In this document: one piece after another, positions 1 to 8,404 of the stretch
Layout of the letters: each line of letters opens with the position of its first letter
How positions within the stretch are numbered: position 1 is the stretch's first letter
Assembly (NCBI GenBank): GCA_934561485.1
Contig: CAKTGS010000006.1
Location: forward strand, 1-44,815
Direction: 5' to 3'
Origin: an uncultured Faecalibacterium sp.
Lineage (GTDB): Bacteria > Bacillota > Clostridia > Oscillospirales > Ruminococcaceae
DNA length: 44,815 nucleotides
The notes under the pieces: generated by a model
Databases searched by the model: none
What the model was told of the DNA's origin: nothing
What the model saw: only the letters and a program-made list of their open reading frames with translations
Translations under genes and position numbers: made by a program

Positions 1-599
1 GTGCCGCCCAGCATGTTGCTCCACTGGTCATCGCCGCCGAACTGCATGTTGCAGCCGTAGTGCTGGAACATGTAGTAGAAGTCGTAGCTCTGCATGATCA
101 TGTAGTTGAATTCCAGGAAGGACAGGCCCTTTTCCATGCGCTGCTCATAGCACTTGGCACGCAGCATGTTGTTCACCGAGAAGCAGGCACCCACATCACG
201 CAGCAATTCCACGTAGTTCAGGTTCAACAGCCAGTCGGCGTTGTTCAGCATCAGAGCCTTGCCCTCAGAGAAATCAATGAACTTCTCCATCTGCTTTTTG
301 AAGCAGGCGGCGTTGTGGGCAATGTCCTCCTTGGTCAGCATCTTGCGCATATCCGTGCGGCCGGAAGGGTCGCCGATCATGGTGGTGCCTCCGCCGATCA
401 GGGCAATGGGCTTGTTGCCTGCCATCTGCAGGCGCTTCATCAGGGTCAGGGCCATAAAGTGGCCGGCGGTCAGGCTGTCGGCGGTGCAGTCAAAGCCGAT
501 GTAAAAGGTGGCCTTGCCGTTGTTGATCACGTCAATGATCTCGTCATCGGTGATCTGTGCCACCAGGCCGCGTGCCTTGAGTTCTTCGTACAAAGTCAT
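1..599 (-). CDS. tyrS: Tyrosyl-tRNA synthetase, 5' part only
   Basis: Charges tRNA-Tyr with tyrosine in the cytoplasm. Only the first 199 codons are present; the gene runs off the left edge. The start is the ATG at 599, with AGGAGG eight bases upstream. The class I catalytic fold is visible: the GFDCTADSL stretch is followed by TAGH at residues 44-47, the HIGH-type signature, then [14 protein letters not shown] (about 68-81), typical of bacterial TyrRS. The KMSKS loop and S4 domain lie outside the window. A tyrosine-type T-box leader directly upstream supports the substrate assignment independently. Confidence 0.95.
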   Translation of the reverse strand, partial: MTLYEELKARGLVAQITDDEIIDVINNGKATFYIGFDCTADSLTAGHFMALTLMKRLQMAGNKPIALIGGGTTMIGDPSGRTDMRKMLTKEDIAHNAACFKKQMEKFIDFSEGKALMLNNADWLLNLNYVELLRDVGACFSVNNMLRAKCYEQRMEKGLSFLEFNYMIMQSYDFYYMFQHYGCNMQFGGDDQWSNMLGG

Positions 600-634
600 G
601 GAAAAGTCCTCCTGTTTTACGGGGCAGAGGAACC

Positions 635-672
635 AAAAACGCCCTCTGCCAAACTGAAATTTGGCAGAGGGC
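635..672 (-). terminator. T-box attenuator terminator
   Basis: A perfect 13-bp stem, GCCCTCTGCCAAA with TTTGGCAGAGGGC, around a 6-base loop, followed on the minus strand by a run of five T. It competes with the T-box antiterminator and sits just before the tyrS ribosome site. Confidence 0.9.
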
Positions 673-926
673 GAGAAAACTTCGCGGTACCACCTCTGTT
701 TGCCGTTTCCTCACAGAAACGGCCTCACGAGTGCGCACCCCAGAGTAGAAGTGACACTCCTGCGTTTGTAACGCTCGCACGCGGCACAGCCTACGAACCG
801 TTGGACGGCATTCAGCCTGCAGCTCCGGGAGGTATTTCGCCTGCTGCTCTGCAGCCCCTTTCACCAGCCGGGGCCTCTCTGGGCAAAGCACTTCAGGGTA
901 CTTATTCCCTTCATCGCCATTCACAA
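635..926 (-). promoter_or_regulatory. Tyrosine T-box riboswitch leader of tyrS
   Basis: tRNA-sensing leader that lets tyrS be transcribed when uncharged tRNA-Tyr accumulates. Read on the minus strand, the T-box core AGGTGGTACCGCG lies at 683-695; its UGGU would pair with an ACCA tRNA end. The Stem I landmarks AGAGAGG and GGCTGGTGAAA are recognisable, followed by GCGAAATACC, in which the tyrosine specifier codon TAC falls at 832-834. The alternative terminator is a 13-bp stem (641-653 with 660-672) followed by GTTTTTGG. The upstream limit is set from the likely transcription start and is approximate. Confidence 0.93.
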
Positions 927-931
927 CCAAT

Positions 932-960
932 ACTTTATCACAAGCCGATGGGCTTGTCAA
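932..960 (-). promoter_or_regulatory. Sigma-A promoter for tyrS inside the recN 3' end
   Basis: On the minus strand, TTGACA (955-960) and TAAAGT (932-937) are separated by exactly 17 bases. The -35 is a perfect consensus and the -10 matches 4 of 6. The element overlaps the last codons and stop of recN and would start RNA just ahead of the T-box Stem I. Confidence 0.7.
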
Positions 961-2617
961 GCCTTGCTTCCAGCATTTCGCGGGCATTTGCGCGCGAAAG
1001 CTCGGTTACGTGATCTCCGGAGATCAGCCGGGCCAGTGCTTCTACCCTGCCCGATTCATCCAACGGATGAATCTCGGTATAGGTGCGCTCATTGGCCACA
1101 TTTTTCTGGATCAGCAGGTGGCAGTCGGCCAGGGCGGCAATCTGTGCTGTGTGGGTGATGCAGAGGATCTGATGCCCATTGGCGCTCTGCCGCAGCACTT
1201 CGCCAATGCGCCCGGCGGCCTTGCCGGAAACACCGCTGTCAATTTCGTCATAGATCACCGTGGGCACTGCATCCTTGTCGGCCATGGCATTTTTGATGGC
1301 CAGCGTGATGCGGCTCAGCTCGCCGCCGGATGCAATCTTTGCCAAAGGCTTGGGAGCTTCTCCGGGGTTTGTAGAAATATAAAACTCGATGCTGTCCTGC
1401 CCATGGCTCGCCAGCGGGCCGCGGGTGTGGCGCAGCGTCATGCGCACGCCCGGCATGTTCAGAAAATTCAGCGTGCCGGAAATCCGCCGGTTCAGCTCTT
1501 CAAACGCTTTCAGACGGGTCTGGGTCAGTGCTTCGGCCTTTTCACGGGCCAGTCCGTAAAGGCGCAGCTTCTCGGCCTGCAGGTGGTCGTACCGCTGCTC
1601 AGAGGTCTGAATTGCTTCCAGTTCTTCCTGGGCTTTCTGCCCGAAGGCAATCACATCCTCTACGGTATCGCCATACTTCCGTTTGAGCTTGTACAAAAGA
1701 TCCAGCCGCTGTTCAATTTCATCCAGTTCGGCATCGTTTGTATCATAAGCATCCAGCCGCCCGATCAGATCCGCTGCCGCATCTTTTGCAGAGTAATACA
1801 GGTCCATCAGCTGCCCTGCGGTGCCCGAAAGAGCATCGTCCAGCTGGGCTGCGGCATCGGCTGCATTGGAAGCTTCTCCCAGCAGATCCACCGCTCCGGA
1901 CGTTTCATCGTCCCCGGAAAGCAGCGCGTAGGCCTTGGCAATGCTGTCCCGGATGGTAGATGCGTTGGCCAGCACCTTGCGGCGGGCTTCCAGCGCCTGT
2001 TCTTCGCCCGCAGTCAGTGCAGCATTTTCAATTTCCTGCACCTGGTAGCTCAGCAGGTCTATTCTGCGCTGCTTTTCGCTCTCGTCCAGAATCATGGCAT
2101 CCAGCTCTTTTTTGATCGTCACAAGCTGGCGGTAAAGGGTATAATAGACCCGGTATGCCTCTGTGTTCTGCGCATAATCGTCCAAAATCCCCATGTGGCG
2201 GGCCGGGTTCAGAAGGCCGACCGAATCATGCTGCCCGTTGATGTTGATCAGGCCACCACACAGCTCCCGCAGAACAGCCGCAGTAGCCGGCATACCATTG
2301 ATCCGGCAGGTGCTTTTGCCCTCTGCCGTGATCTCGCGGCTCAACATCAGCTCTTCCGAGCGCTCGTATCCGGCGCGCTCCAGGCTGTCCAGCACACGGG
2401 TGGGCACTTGGTCAAAGGCGGCACGGATCACGGCCTTGGAAGCCCCGGTACGCACCAGGTCCTTGGAAGTGCGGCTGCCCAGAATGGCGTTGATCGAGTC
2501 GATCAGAATGGACTTTCCGGCACCGGTTTCGCCAGTGAGCACATTCAGCCCCGGCTGAAAATGCACCTCAGCCTTCTGAATGACCGCAACGTTTTCAATT
2601 TGCAGGCTGTTTAACAT
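938..2617 (-). CDS. recN: DNA repair protein RecN
   Basis: SMC-like ATPase that acts early at double-strand breaks. The 559 residues match the family length. The N-terminal half-ATPase carries Walker A GETGAGKS at residues 29-36. A long central region rich in charged and heptad-like sequence (about 160-380) fits the coiled coil. The signature and Walker B region ends in VIYDEIDSGVSG near residue 456, followed by the HTAQIA motif. The ATG at 2617 has GGAGAG nearby. It follows argR by 18 bases, as the ahrC-recN pair does in Bacillus and clostridia, and ends the housekeeping run. Confidence 0.97.
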   Translation of the reverse strand: MLNSLQIENVAVIQKAEVHFQPGLNVLTGETGAGKSILIDSINAILGSRTSKDLVRTGASKAVIRAAFDQVPTRVLDSLERAGYERSEELMLSREITAEGKSTCRINGMPATAAVLRELCGGLININGQHDSVGLLNPARHMGILDDYAQNTEAYRVYYTLYRQLVTIKKELDAMILDESEKQRRIDLLSYQVQEIENAALTAGEEQALEARRKVLANASTIRDSIAKAYALLSGDDETSGAVDLLGEASNAADAAAQLDDALSGTAGQLMDLYYSAKDAAADLIGRLDAYDTNDAELDEIEQRLDLLYKLKRKYGDTVEDVIAFGQKAQEELEAIQTSEQRYDHLQAEKLRLYGLAREKAEALTQTRLKAFEELNRRISGTLNFLNMPGVRMTLRHTRGPLASHGQDSIEFYISTNPGEAPKPLAKIASGGELSRITLAIKNAMADKDAVPTVIYDEIDSGVSGKAAGRIGEVLRQSANGHQILCITHTAQIAALADCHLLIQKNVANERTYTEIHPLDESGRVEALARLISGDHVTELSRANAREMLEARLDKPIGL

Positions 2618-2635
2618 GGTTTTTTCTCTCCTGCA

Positions 2636-3124
2636 TTATTTTTGCCCGATGTGCCGGGTCAGCTCCGAACAGATGGTTTTGGCATCCCGCTCTGAGCGCG
2701 CCACGATGAGAAATGTATCATCGCCCGAAAGGGTGCCAACCACATTTTTCCACTGAAGGGCGTCAAATACTTCGCAGGCTGCATTGGCCATGCCAGAGTA
2801 GCACTTCACCAGCACCACGTGCCCGGCGTAGTCCACACCCAGCACCGATTCATGGAAAATCGTTTCAAAGCGGCCCTGTGTTTTGGGATTGAAGCTCTCA
2901 TTCCTGCTGGAAACATAGCGGTACCCTTCCGGCGTGGCCGCCTTGACCAGGCTCAGCTCCCGGATATCGCGGGAAATGGTTGCCTGCGTTACCTCAAACC
3001 CTTCCTTGCGCAGGTAGTCCAACAGAACTTCCTGTCGGCTGATGGGGTATTCCTGCACAAGGCGAAGGATCGTCTGCAAACGATCTCCTTTGCTTCGGGC
3101 ATCTTCTTTCCGGCTGCGTCCCAT
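2636..3124 (-). CDS. argR: Arginine repressor ArgR/AhrC
   Basis: Arginine-responsive regulator of arginine biosynthesis and catabolism, acting as a hexamer. The 162 residues comprise an N-terminal winged helix (about 10-85, with VTQATISRDIRELSLVK as the recognition region) and a C-terminal oligomerisation and arginine-binding domain ending in GTLSGDDTFLIVARSE. The first 10 residues are basic and slightly longer than in the Bacillus protein. It sits between nadK and recN. No arginine genes are in the window, so its targets lie elsewhere. Confidence 0.95.
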   Translation of the reverse strand: MGRSRKEDARSKGDRLQTILRLVQEYPISRQEVLLDYLRKEGFEVTQATISRDIRELSLVKAATPEGYRYVSSRNESFNPKTQGRFETIFHESVLGVDYAGHVVLVKCYSGMANAACEVFDALQWKNVVGTLSGDDTFLIVARSERDAKTICSELTRHIGQK

Positions 3125-3142
3125 AAAATTGCATCTCCCCTC

Positions 3143-3994
3143 TTATCGTCTGCTCCGCAACTTCTGATCAATGGCCTGGAACTGGTCGGCCTTGCTGAAC
3201 GTGATCAGCTGCACGATCTGATCCGAGAGCCGGATCTCTGCGGTAGCTCCGGCTTTCAGCGGGTAACCGGCTGCACCATCACAGCTGATGAACACCTCAT
3301 CATCCGCTACCTGCCCCACGCAGACATTCAGTTTGCGCTCCTGGGCAAACACCATAGCTGGGCTTGCCAGGCTGTGCGGGCAGATGGGGGTGACTACGAT
3401 GCCCTTGGTCTGCGAGTCCAGAATGGGGCCGCCCGCCGCAAGCGAATATGCCGTAGAACCGGTGGGGGTTGCCACAATCACACCATCGCCGCGGTAATGC
3501 TCCACCAGGATATCATCACAGTAAATGCTGAAGTCGATGGCCTGCTGCAGCCGGCCTTTTGTGACCACCACGTCATTCAAGGCATGGCCTTCCCAGCCGT
3601 CATTGCCCAGAATGCGGGCATACAGCAGCATCCGGTTGTCCAGCTGGAATTCCCCGCGTGCAACAGCCGAGAGCTTTGTTTCCATTTCAGTGACTTCGCA
3701 GGTAGCCAAAAAGCCGCAGCGCCCAAGGTTGATGCCCAGGATCGGCTTGGAGTGCTTGAGCGAAAGACCGGCCTCATGCAGGATCGTTCCATCGCCGCCG
3801 ATCGTCAAAATCACGTCTGCACGCTCCAGGCAGGTTTCCAGTGGGAGGTACTCCACACCCATTGTGCTGCAGGTCTCCCGCAGCGCATCGCACATCAGAA
3901 CGGTGGCGTTGTGGGTCAAAAGGATCTGGGCAGCACGCAGTGCAACCTCACTGGCAGAAATTTTTCCGGGGTTGGGAGAAATATAAACCGTCAT
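3143..3994 (-). CDS. nadK: NAD kinase (ATP:NAD 2'-phosphotransferase)
   Basis: Makes NADP from NAD. I place the start at the ATG at 3994, giving 283 residues, because AAGGGAG lies 8 bases upstream; a GTG 12 codons earlier (4030) has no ribosome site. The family GGDGT motif is at residues 66-70 and LNDVVV near 143. TGSTAYSLAAGGPI in the second domain is the other NadK signature. Clostridia commonly carry nadK between tlyA and argR, unlike Bacillus subtilis. Confidence 0.95.
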   Translation of the reverse strand: MTVYISPNPGKISASEVALRAAQILLTHNATVLMCDALRETCSTMGVEYLPLETCLERADVILTIGGDGTILHEAGLSLKHSKPILGINLGRCGFLATCEVTEMETKLSAVARGEFQLDNRMLLYARILGNDGWEGHALNDVVVTKGRLQQAIDFSIYCDDILVEHYRGDGVIVATPTGSTAYSLAAGGPILDSQTKGIVVTPICPHSLASPAMVFAQERKLNVCVGQVADDEVFISCDGAAGYPLKAGATAEIRLSDQIVQLITFSKADQFQAIDQKLRSRR

Positions 3995-4047
3995 TCCAAA
4001 TGCTCCCTTCTCGTCCGTCTGTTTTTTCACCGGGGAGAGCAGCTGCC

Positions 4048-4851
4048 TCAGCGGTCCAGGGTCGTATGGCTGGCGGCAACCACCTGCTCGGCGGCAGAAT
4101 CGTCCAGCACACAGGGGGCTTCGCTCTTCTGCACAAACATCAGATATTCGATGTTGCCTTCGGGGCCCTTAACCGGGCTGAAGTCCAGTCCGCGCACCGC
4201 AAATCCATTTGCGGCGGCATAGTCCATGGCATTGTGCAACACTTCCCGGTGGGTGGCAGGGTCACGCACAACACCATTTTTGCCCACCTTTTCCCGTCCT
4301 GCTTCAAACTGCGGCTTGACCAGGCAGACGCCCATGGCGTCCGGCGTGGTGATCTTCTGCGCCACCGGGAAGATGTGATGCAGCGAAATGAACGAGACAT
4401 CCACGCTGAAAAATTCGATTGGCTCGGCAAGGTCCTCGGGCGTTACATTGCGGATATTGGTGCGTTCCATGTTTACCACCCGCTCATCGGTGCGCAGGCT
4501 CCAGGCAAGCTGCCCGTACCCCACATCCACGGCATATACCTTGACCGCCCCGTTCTGCAGCATACAATCCGTAAAGCCGCCAGTGGATGCACCAATGTCC
4601 ATGCAAACTTTACCGTTTGGGGTCAGCGGGAAACACTGCATTGCCTTTTCCAGCTTTAGGCCGCCGCGGCTGACATAGCCAATGTCGTGCCCGCGCACTT
4701 CCACCTTGGCATCTTCTTTGATCATCTCGCCGGCCTTGTCCACTTTTTGCTCATTAACAAAAACAATGCCGGACATGATCAGCGCTTTTGCACGCTCGCG
4801 GCTCTGCACCATTCCATGCTGAACAAGATATTGATCCAAACGAATTTTCAC
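4048..4851 (-). CDS. tlyA: TlyA family rRNA 2'-O-methyltransferase (YqxC)
   Basis: Predicted S4-domain methyltransferase; TlyA relatives methylate ribosomal RNA and some have been called hemolysins. The GTG start at 4851 overlaps the dxs stop in a GTGA junction, giving 267 residues, the usual length; a longer upstream reading (to 5055) is only dxs antiphase sequence. Residues 1-60 form an S4 RNA-binding domain (KIRLDQYLVQHG, RERAKALI). An FtsJ-like Rossmann domain follows with SAM motif DIGASTGGFTD at 85-95 and VKPQFEAGR further on. Activity on 16S/23S rRNA is by family only. Confidence 0.92.
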   Translation of the reverse strand: MKIRLDQYLVQHGMVQSRERAKALIMSGIVFVNEQKVDKAGEMIKEDAKVEVRGHDIGYVSRGGLKLEKAMQCFPLTPNGKVCMDIGASTGGFTDCMLQNGAVKVYAVDVGYGQLAWSLRTDERVVNMERTNIRNVTPEDLAEPIEFFSVDVSFISLHHIFPVAQKITTPDAMGVCLVKPQFEAGREKVGKNGVVRDPATHREVLHNAMDYAAANGFAVRGLDFSPVKGPEGNIEYLMFVQKSEAPCVLDDSAAEQVVAASHTTLDR

Positions 4852-6731
4852 AGTTCCGAATCTCCTTTTCTCTGCATCCCGCGCACCGCCTGCGCAAGGT
4901 GTTCTGCATCCAGTCCGGTGGTCAGTTTGATCTGTGGGACCGTTGCATGCGGCAGGCAGGCCGTGCGCACAGCAGCGTGCAGATACCGGCCATTCCAGCC
5001 TTTTTGCTGCAGGGCATATTCCAGATGCTCTCCAATGCCGCCGGAAGCAACGCATTCCTCAGCAAACAGTACATTTTTGTAATTGCACACAGTATCGACA
5101 AATTCTTCCGTAAAGGGATATATCTTTACAAGTTTGACTACATCACAGGAAATGCGTTCCTTCGTCAGAATTTCCTGCGCCCGCAGAATGTCCTCAACCT
5201 CATCGGCATAGCTGATCAGTACCGTCTGTGCGCCCGCCTGCTGCTGCAGAAGATCGAATGTCTGCCCGGTGCATTTGTACTTGGCAAGGCAGCCGGATTC
5301 TCCGCCGCGCGGGTAACGGATCGCCCGGGGGCCATGTTCTGCATCGTGCAGCAGCGCATGGAGCCAATACTTCAGCTCTGCATAGTTGGACGGTGCATAC
5401 AGCGGAATGCCGATCTGGCTCAGGAATGCCGGATCGTAAATACCCTGGTGGGTTTCACCATCTCCCGGCACAAACCCGGCGCGGTCTATTGCAAACACAA
5501 CGTTTTCCTTTAACAGGTTCACGTCATGAATGATCTGATCATAGGAGCGCTGCAAGAAGGTGGAGTACAGGCAGACCACCGGCAGCATTCCCTGGCTAGC
5601 CAGACCGGCTGCAAAGGTAACTGCGTGCTGCTCTGCCATGCCCACGTCAAAGAAGCGTTCCGGGTGGCTGTGAGCAAAGAACTGCAGGCCGGTTCCATAT
5701 TTCATGGCAGCCGTAATGGCACAGATCTGCGGGTTGATCATTCCTTCTTTTTCCAGCGTATGGCCAAACACGGTTGAAAAAGATTCCTTTGGGGCCACTT
5801 CAGGGTCCGGAATCCCGTCCGGGCCAAAAGCCGATACGCCGTGGTAATTACCGGGGTTCATCTCAGCAGGCTGATAGCCCTTGCCCTTTTTGGTGACGAT
5901 GTGCAGAAAATGCGGCCCAGGGCGTTTGCTGATGGTCCGGAGTGTGCGCTCCAGTTCCTCTACGTTGTGGCCATCCATCGGCCCGATGTACTGGAACCCC
6001 ATATCTTCAAACATGGTGGAGTGATACATGGCCCGCCGCACAAGCGACTTGCTTTCTGTGATCACATTTTTCAGCGGGGTTCCCACCACAGGAACACTGT
6101 CCAAAAAGCTGCGCACATTATCTTTGGCGTCAAAATAGACTGTTGTGGTGCGCAGGTGGGTCAGATATCGTGCCAGCGCTCCCACATTTTTGGAAATGGA
6201 CATTTTGTTGTCATTCAGGATCACCAGCAGATTGTCCAGGCTGCCGATGTTGTTCATGCCCTCGTAGACCATGCCGCCGGTAAATGCGCCATCTCCGATG
6301 ATGGCTACCACAAGGCCCGGCTCTTTGTGAATCTTTTTGGCCCAGGCCATTCCGATAGCCAACGAAAGAGCAGTATTGCCATGGCCCGCAATGAAGGCAT
6401 CGTGTACACTTTCGTTCGGGTTCGGAAAGCCGGAAATACCGTCCAGCTGGCGCAGTTTGCCAAACTGTTCCCGGCGTCCGGTCAGCAGTTTGTGGGTATA
6501 GCACTGGTGTCCCACATCGAACACGATTTTATCCCGGGGTGTTTCCAGCACCCGGTGCAGCGCAACCGTCAGTTCTACCGTGCCCAGGTTAGAAGCAAGA
6601 TGTCCGCCGGTTTTTGAGATGTTTTCCAGCAAAAACTGCCGGATCTCCGAACAAAGCTGCTCCACCTGCTGGTTGTTCAATTTTTTTAAATCACTGGGCT
6701 GATTGATGCTGTCCAGCAGCAAAGATCCCAT
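4848..6731 (-). CDS. dxs: 1-deoxy-D-xylulose-5-phosphate synthase
   Basis: First enzyme of the MEP isoprenoid pathway: pyruvate plus glyceraldehyde-3-phosphate to DXP, thiamine-diphosphate dependent. The ATG at 6731 is preceded by AAAGGA at 9 bases and yields 627 residues, the normal size; the in-frame extension to 6788 lacks a ribosome site. Visible motifs are SNLGTVELTVALH (about 47-60), FDVGHQCY (71-78), the ThDP/Mg site starting GDG at 146-148, and DVGMAEQHAVTFAAG with the catalytic glutamate. It works with ispA upstream in supplying polyprenyl precursors and is translationally coupled to tlyA. Confidence 0.97.
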   Translation of the reverse strand: MGSLLLDSINQPSDLKKLNNQQVEQLCSEIRQFLLENISKTGGHLASNLGTVELTVALHRVLETPRDKIVFDVGHQCYTHKLLTGRREQFGKLRQLDGISGFPNPNESVHDAFIAGHGNTALSLAIGMAWAKKIHKEPGLVVAIIGDGAFTGGMVYEGMNNIGSLDNLLVILNDNKMSISKNVGALARYLTHLRTTTVYFDAKDNVRSFLDSVPVVGTPLKNVITESKSLVRRAMYHSTMFEDMGFQYIGPMDGHNVEELERTLRTISKRPGPHFLHIVTKKGKGYQPAEMNPGNYHGVSAFGPDGIPDPEVAPKESFSTVFGHTLEKEGMINPQICAITAAMKYGTGLQFFAHSHPERFFDVGMAEQHAVTFAAGLASQGMLPVVCLYSTFLQRSYDQIIHDVNLLKENVVFAIDRAGFVPGDGETHQGIYDPAFLSQIGIPLYAPSNYAELKYWLHALLHDAEHGPRAIRYPRGGESGCLAKYKCTGQTFDLLQQQAGAQTVLISYADEVEDILRAQEILTKERISCDVVKLVKIYPFTEEFVDTVCNYKNVLFAEECVASGGIGEHLEYALQQKGWNGRYLHAAVRTACLPHATVPQIKLTTGLDAEHLAQAVRGMQRKGDSEL

Positions 6732-6788
6732 AATCACACGTCCTTTAGCAATTGGATTTTCCTGCGCGCTCTGCAGCGCACAAAGCAC

Positions 6789-7259
6789 TTACGCAAGCGG
6801 GTACAAAAAGCCCACGGCAGTCCCCACCAGCACACCGGCCAGCACCTGCAGCGGCGTATGACCGACCATTTCCTTCAGGTGCATATTCTGCAGGAACGGT
6901 GCGTTTTTCTCGCTGACGTCAATCCACTGGTCGATCATCTGATTCAGCACCTTTGCCTGCTCGCCGGTTTCGTGCCGGACGCCCATGGCATCGTGCATGG
7001 TGATGATGGCCACCACACTGGCCACCGCAAAAATAACGGACGACACGCCCTCACAGCGGCCGGTGGCAATGACCATGGCGCATACGGTGGCACTGTGCGC
7101 ACTGGGCATACCGCCATCGCCCCACATGCGTTCCAACTGAAATTTGCCCAGCAGAATAAAGTTGATGATGGTTTTCAGAACCTGTGCAACAAACCAGCCC
7201 AGAAGCGACACGGTAAGGATCTGATTGACTGAGAGAAGCTCACGAATAAACTGTATCAT
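6789..7259 (-). CDS. Divergent PAP2 family membrane protein (DUF212, YuiD-like)
   Basis: Small integral membrane protein of the divergent acid-phosphatase/PAP2 family. The 156 residues contain about four hydrophobic segments, the signature GDGGMPSAHSATV (about 47-59) and a C-terminal GHTPLQVLAGVLVG. PAP2 enzymes remove phosphate from lipid phosphates. Its place between ispA and dxs fits a role in polyprenyl-phosphate handling, but that is inference. It lies 58 bases upstream of the dxs start. Confidence 0.85.
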   Translation of the reverse strand: MIQFIRELLSVNQILTVSLLGWFVAQVLKTIINFILLGKFQLERMWGDGGMPSAHSATVCAMVIATGRCEGVSSVIFAVASVVAIITMHDAMGVRHETGEQAKVLNQMIDQWIDVSEKNAPFLQNMHLKEMVGHTPLQVLAGVLVGTAVGFLYPLA

Positions 7260-7298
7260 TGGGGGTCCCCTTTTGTTGTTTGCGGAACAGATTCCGCT

Positions 7299-8180
7299 TT
7301 ATTTTTTACGTGTCAGCAGCTGCTGTGCAAGCTGCTGCAGAAATTCTGCCTTGTCACCAAAATGCTCGCGCAGAGCTGCACAGGTTTCATCGTTCAGCTG
7401 CTGTGCAAGCTCCATGGCACCCTGCACACCGTACAGGGTTACAAAGGTTGTTTTACCGTTTTCGCTGTCACTGCCAATGGGCTTGCCCAGTTCCTCCTGT
7501 GTGCTGGTCACATCCAGCACATCGTCCACGATCTGGAACACCAGGCCGATGCCGTAAGCATACTGTTCCAGCGCTTTTTTCTGTGCATCGGTGGCATTGG
7601 CGGCAGCAGCACCCATCTGGATGGCTGCATTGATGAGTGCACCGGTCTTGTTGCGGTGGATCAGGCGCAGCTGTTCTTCCGTGGCAGCAAGGGCCTCGTA
7701 TTTCAGATCCAGCTCCTGGCCGTAGACCATGCCGCGGCTGCCGGCACCGGAACCGAGCGCCCGGGCTGCCTGTACACAGGCCAGCGGGGAGGCAGGTGCA
7801 TTGGCAATCACCTCAAAAGCTTCCGTCAGCAGAACATCACCGGCCAGCATGGCAGTCGATTCGCCAAACGCCTTGTGGCAGGACGGACGCCCGCGCCGCA
7901 GGTCATCGTTGTCCATACAGGGCAGGTCATCGTGAATCAGCGAGTAGCAGTGCAGCATTTCAACTGCGGCGCTGAACGAGCCGGCTGCCTGCAGGTCGCC
8001 GCCCAGCATTTCGCAGACGGCCAGAACCAAAACGGCACGGATTCGCTTGCCGCCGCCCAGCAGACTGTACCGCGCGGCGCGGCAGACTTCCGATTCTTCC
8101 GGCAAAAACTGTGCACATGCTTCCTCCAGTGCCTTGGATGCCTGCGCGAGATACTCCTGGTACTTTGCTTGATACTCCAT
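7299..8180 (-). CDS. ispA: Polyprenyl (farnesyl/geranylgeranyl) diphosphate synthase
   Basis: Condenses isopentenyl diphosphate onto allylic diphosphates to make short-chain prenyl diphosphates for undecaprenyl and quinone synthesis. The 293 residues show GGGKRIRAVL (42-51), the first aspartate-rich motif DDLPCMD (84-90) and the second DDVLD (219-223). Its ATG shares one base with the xseB stop (TGATG), so translation is coupled. Exact chain length cannot be told with certainty; FPP synthase is the usual occupant of this locus. Confidence 0.95.
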   Translation of the reverse strand: MEYQAKYQEYLAQASKALEEACAQFLPEESEVCRAARYSLLGGGKRIRAVLVLAVCEMLGGDLQAAGSFSAAVEMLHCYSLIHDDLPCMDNDDLRRGRPSCHKAFGESTAMLAGDVLLTEAFEVIANAPASPLACVQAARALGSGAGSRGMVYGQELDLKYEALAATEEQLRLIHRNKTGALINAAIQMGAAAANATDAQKKALEQYAYGIGLVFQIVDDVLDVTSTQEELGKPIGSDSENGKTTFVTLYGVQGAMELAQQLNDETCAALREHFGDKAEFLQQLAQQLLTRKK

Positions 8181-8404
8181 CAGTTTTCCTCCTGTGCGGT
8201 TGCGGTCAGTTCGGTAAGCTTTGCATCAATTTCATCAATCTGGAGAGCGGTTTTTTCCAGCGCAGTGTGGCAGTACTCCATCAGCGAAGCCGCTTCTGCA
8301 TACAGTTTGACCGATTCTGCCAGCGTTGTTTCCGGCTGCTGCATCTGGGCCAGAAGGGCGTCCAGCCGCTCCATGCCCTCTTCAAAGCTTTTGGGTGCTC
8401 TCAT
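8180..8404 (-). CDS. xseB: Exodeoxyribonuclease VII small subunit
   Basis: Small helical subunit of exonuclease VII, which degrades single-stranded DNA. The start is the ATG at 8404 (MRAPKSFEEGMERLDALL), giving 74 residues, the standard size; the open frame to 8530 is noncoding extension inside xseA. The FEEGMERLDALLAQM and PETTLAESVKLYAEA pattern is typical. It overlaps the 3' end of xseA by 23 bases and the ispA start by 1 base. Confidence 0.95.
   Translation of the reverse strand: MRAPKSFEEGMERLDALLAQMQQPETTLAESVKLYAEAASLMEYCHTALEKTALQIDEIDAKLTELTATAQEEN

Noticed and set aside
60..1013. 317-codon plus-strand frame over tyrS and the T-box
   Set aside because: Antisense to a clear tyrS gene and T-box; no family pattern and no ribosome site. 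It is a shadow of GC-rich codons.
7270..7305. GCGGAA/TTCCGC hairpin followed by T's on the plus strand
   Set aside because: The T run is the Lys codons and stop of ispA; no plus-strand gene leads to it.
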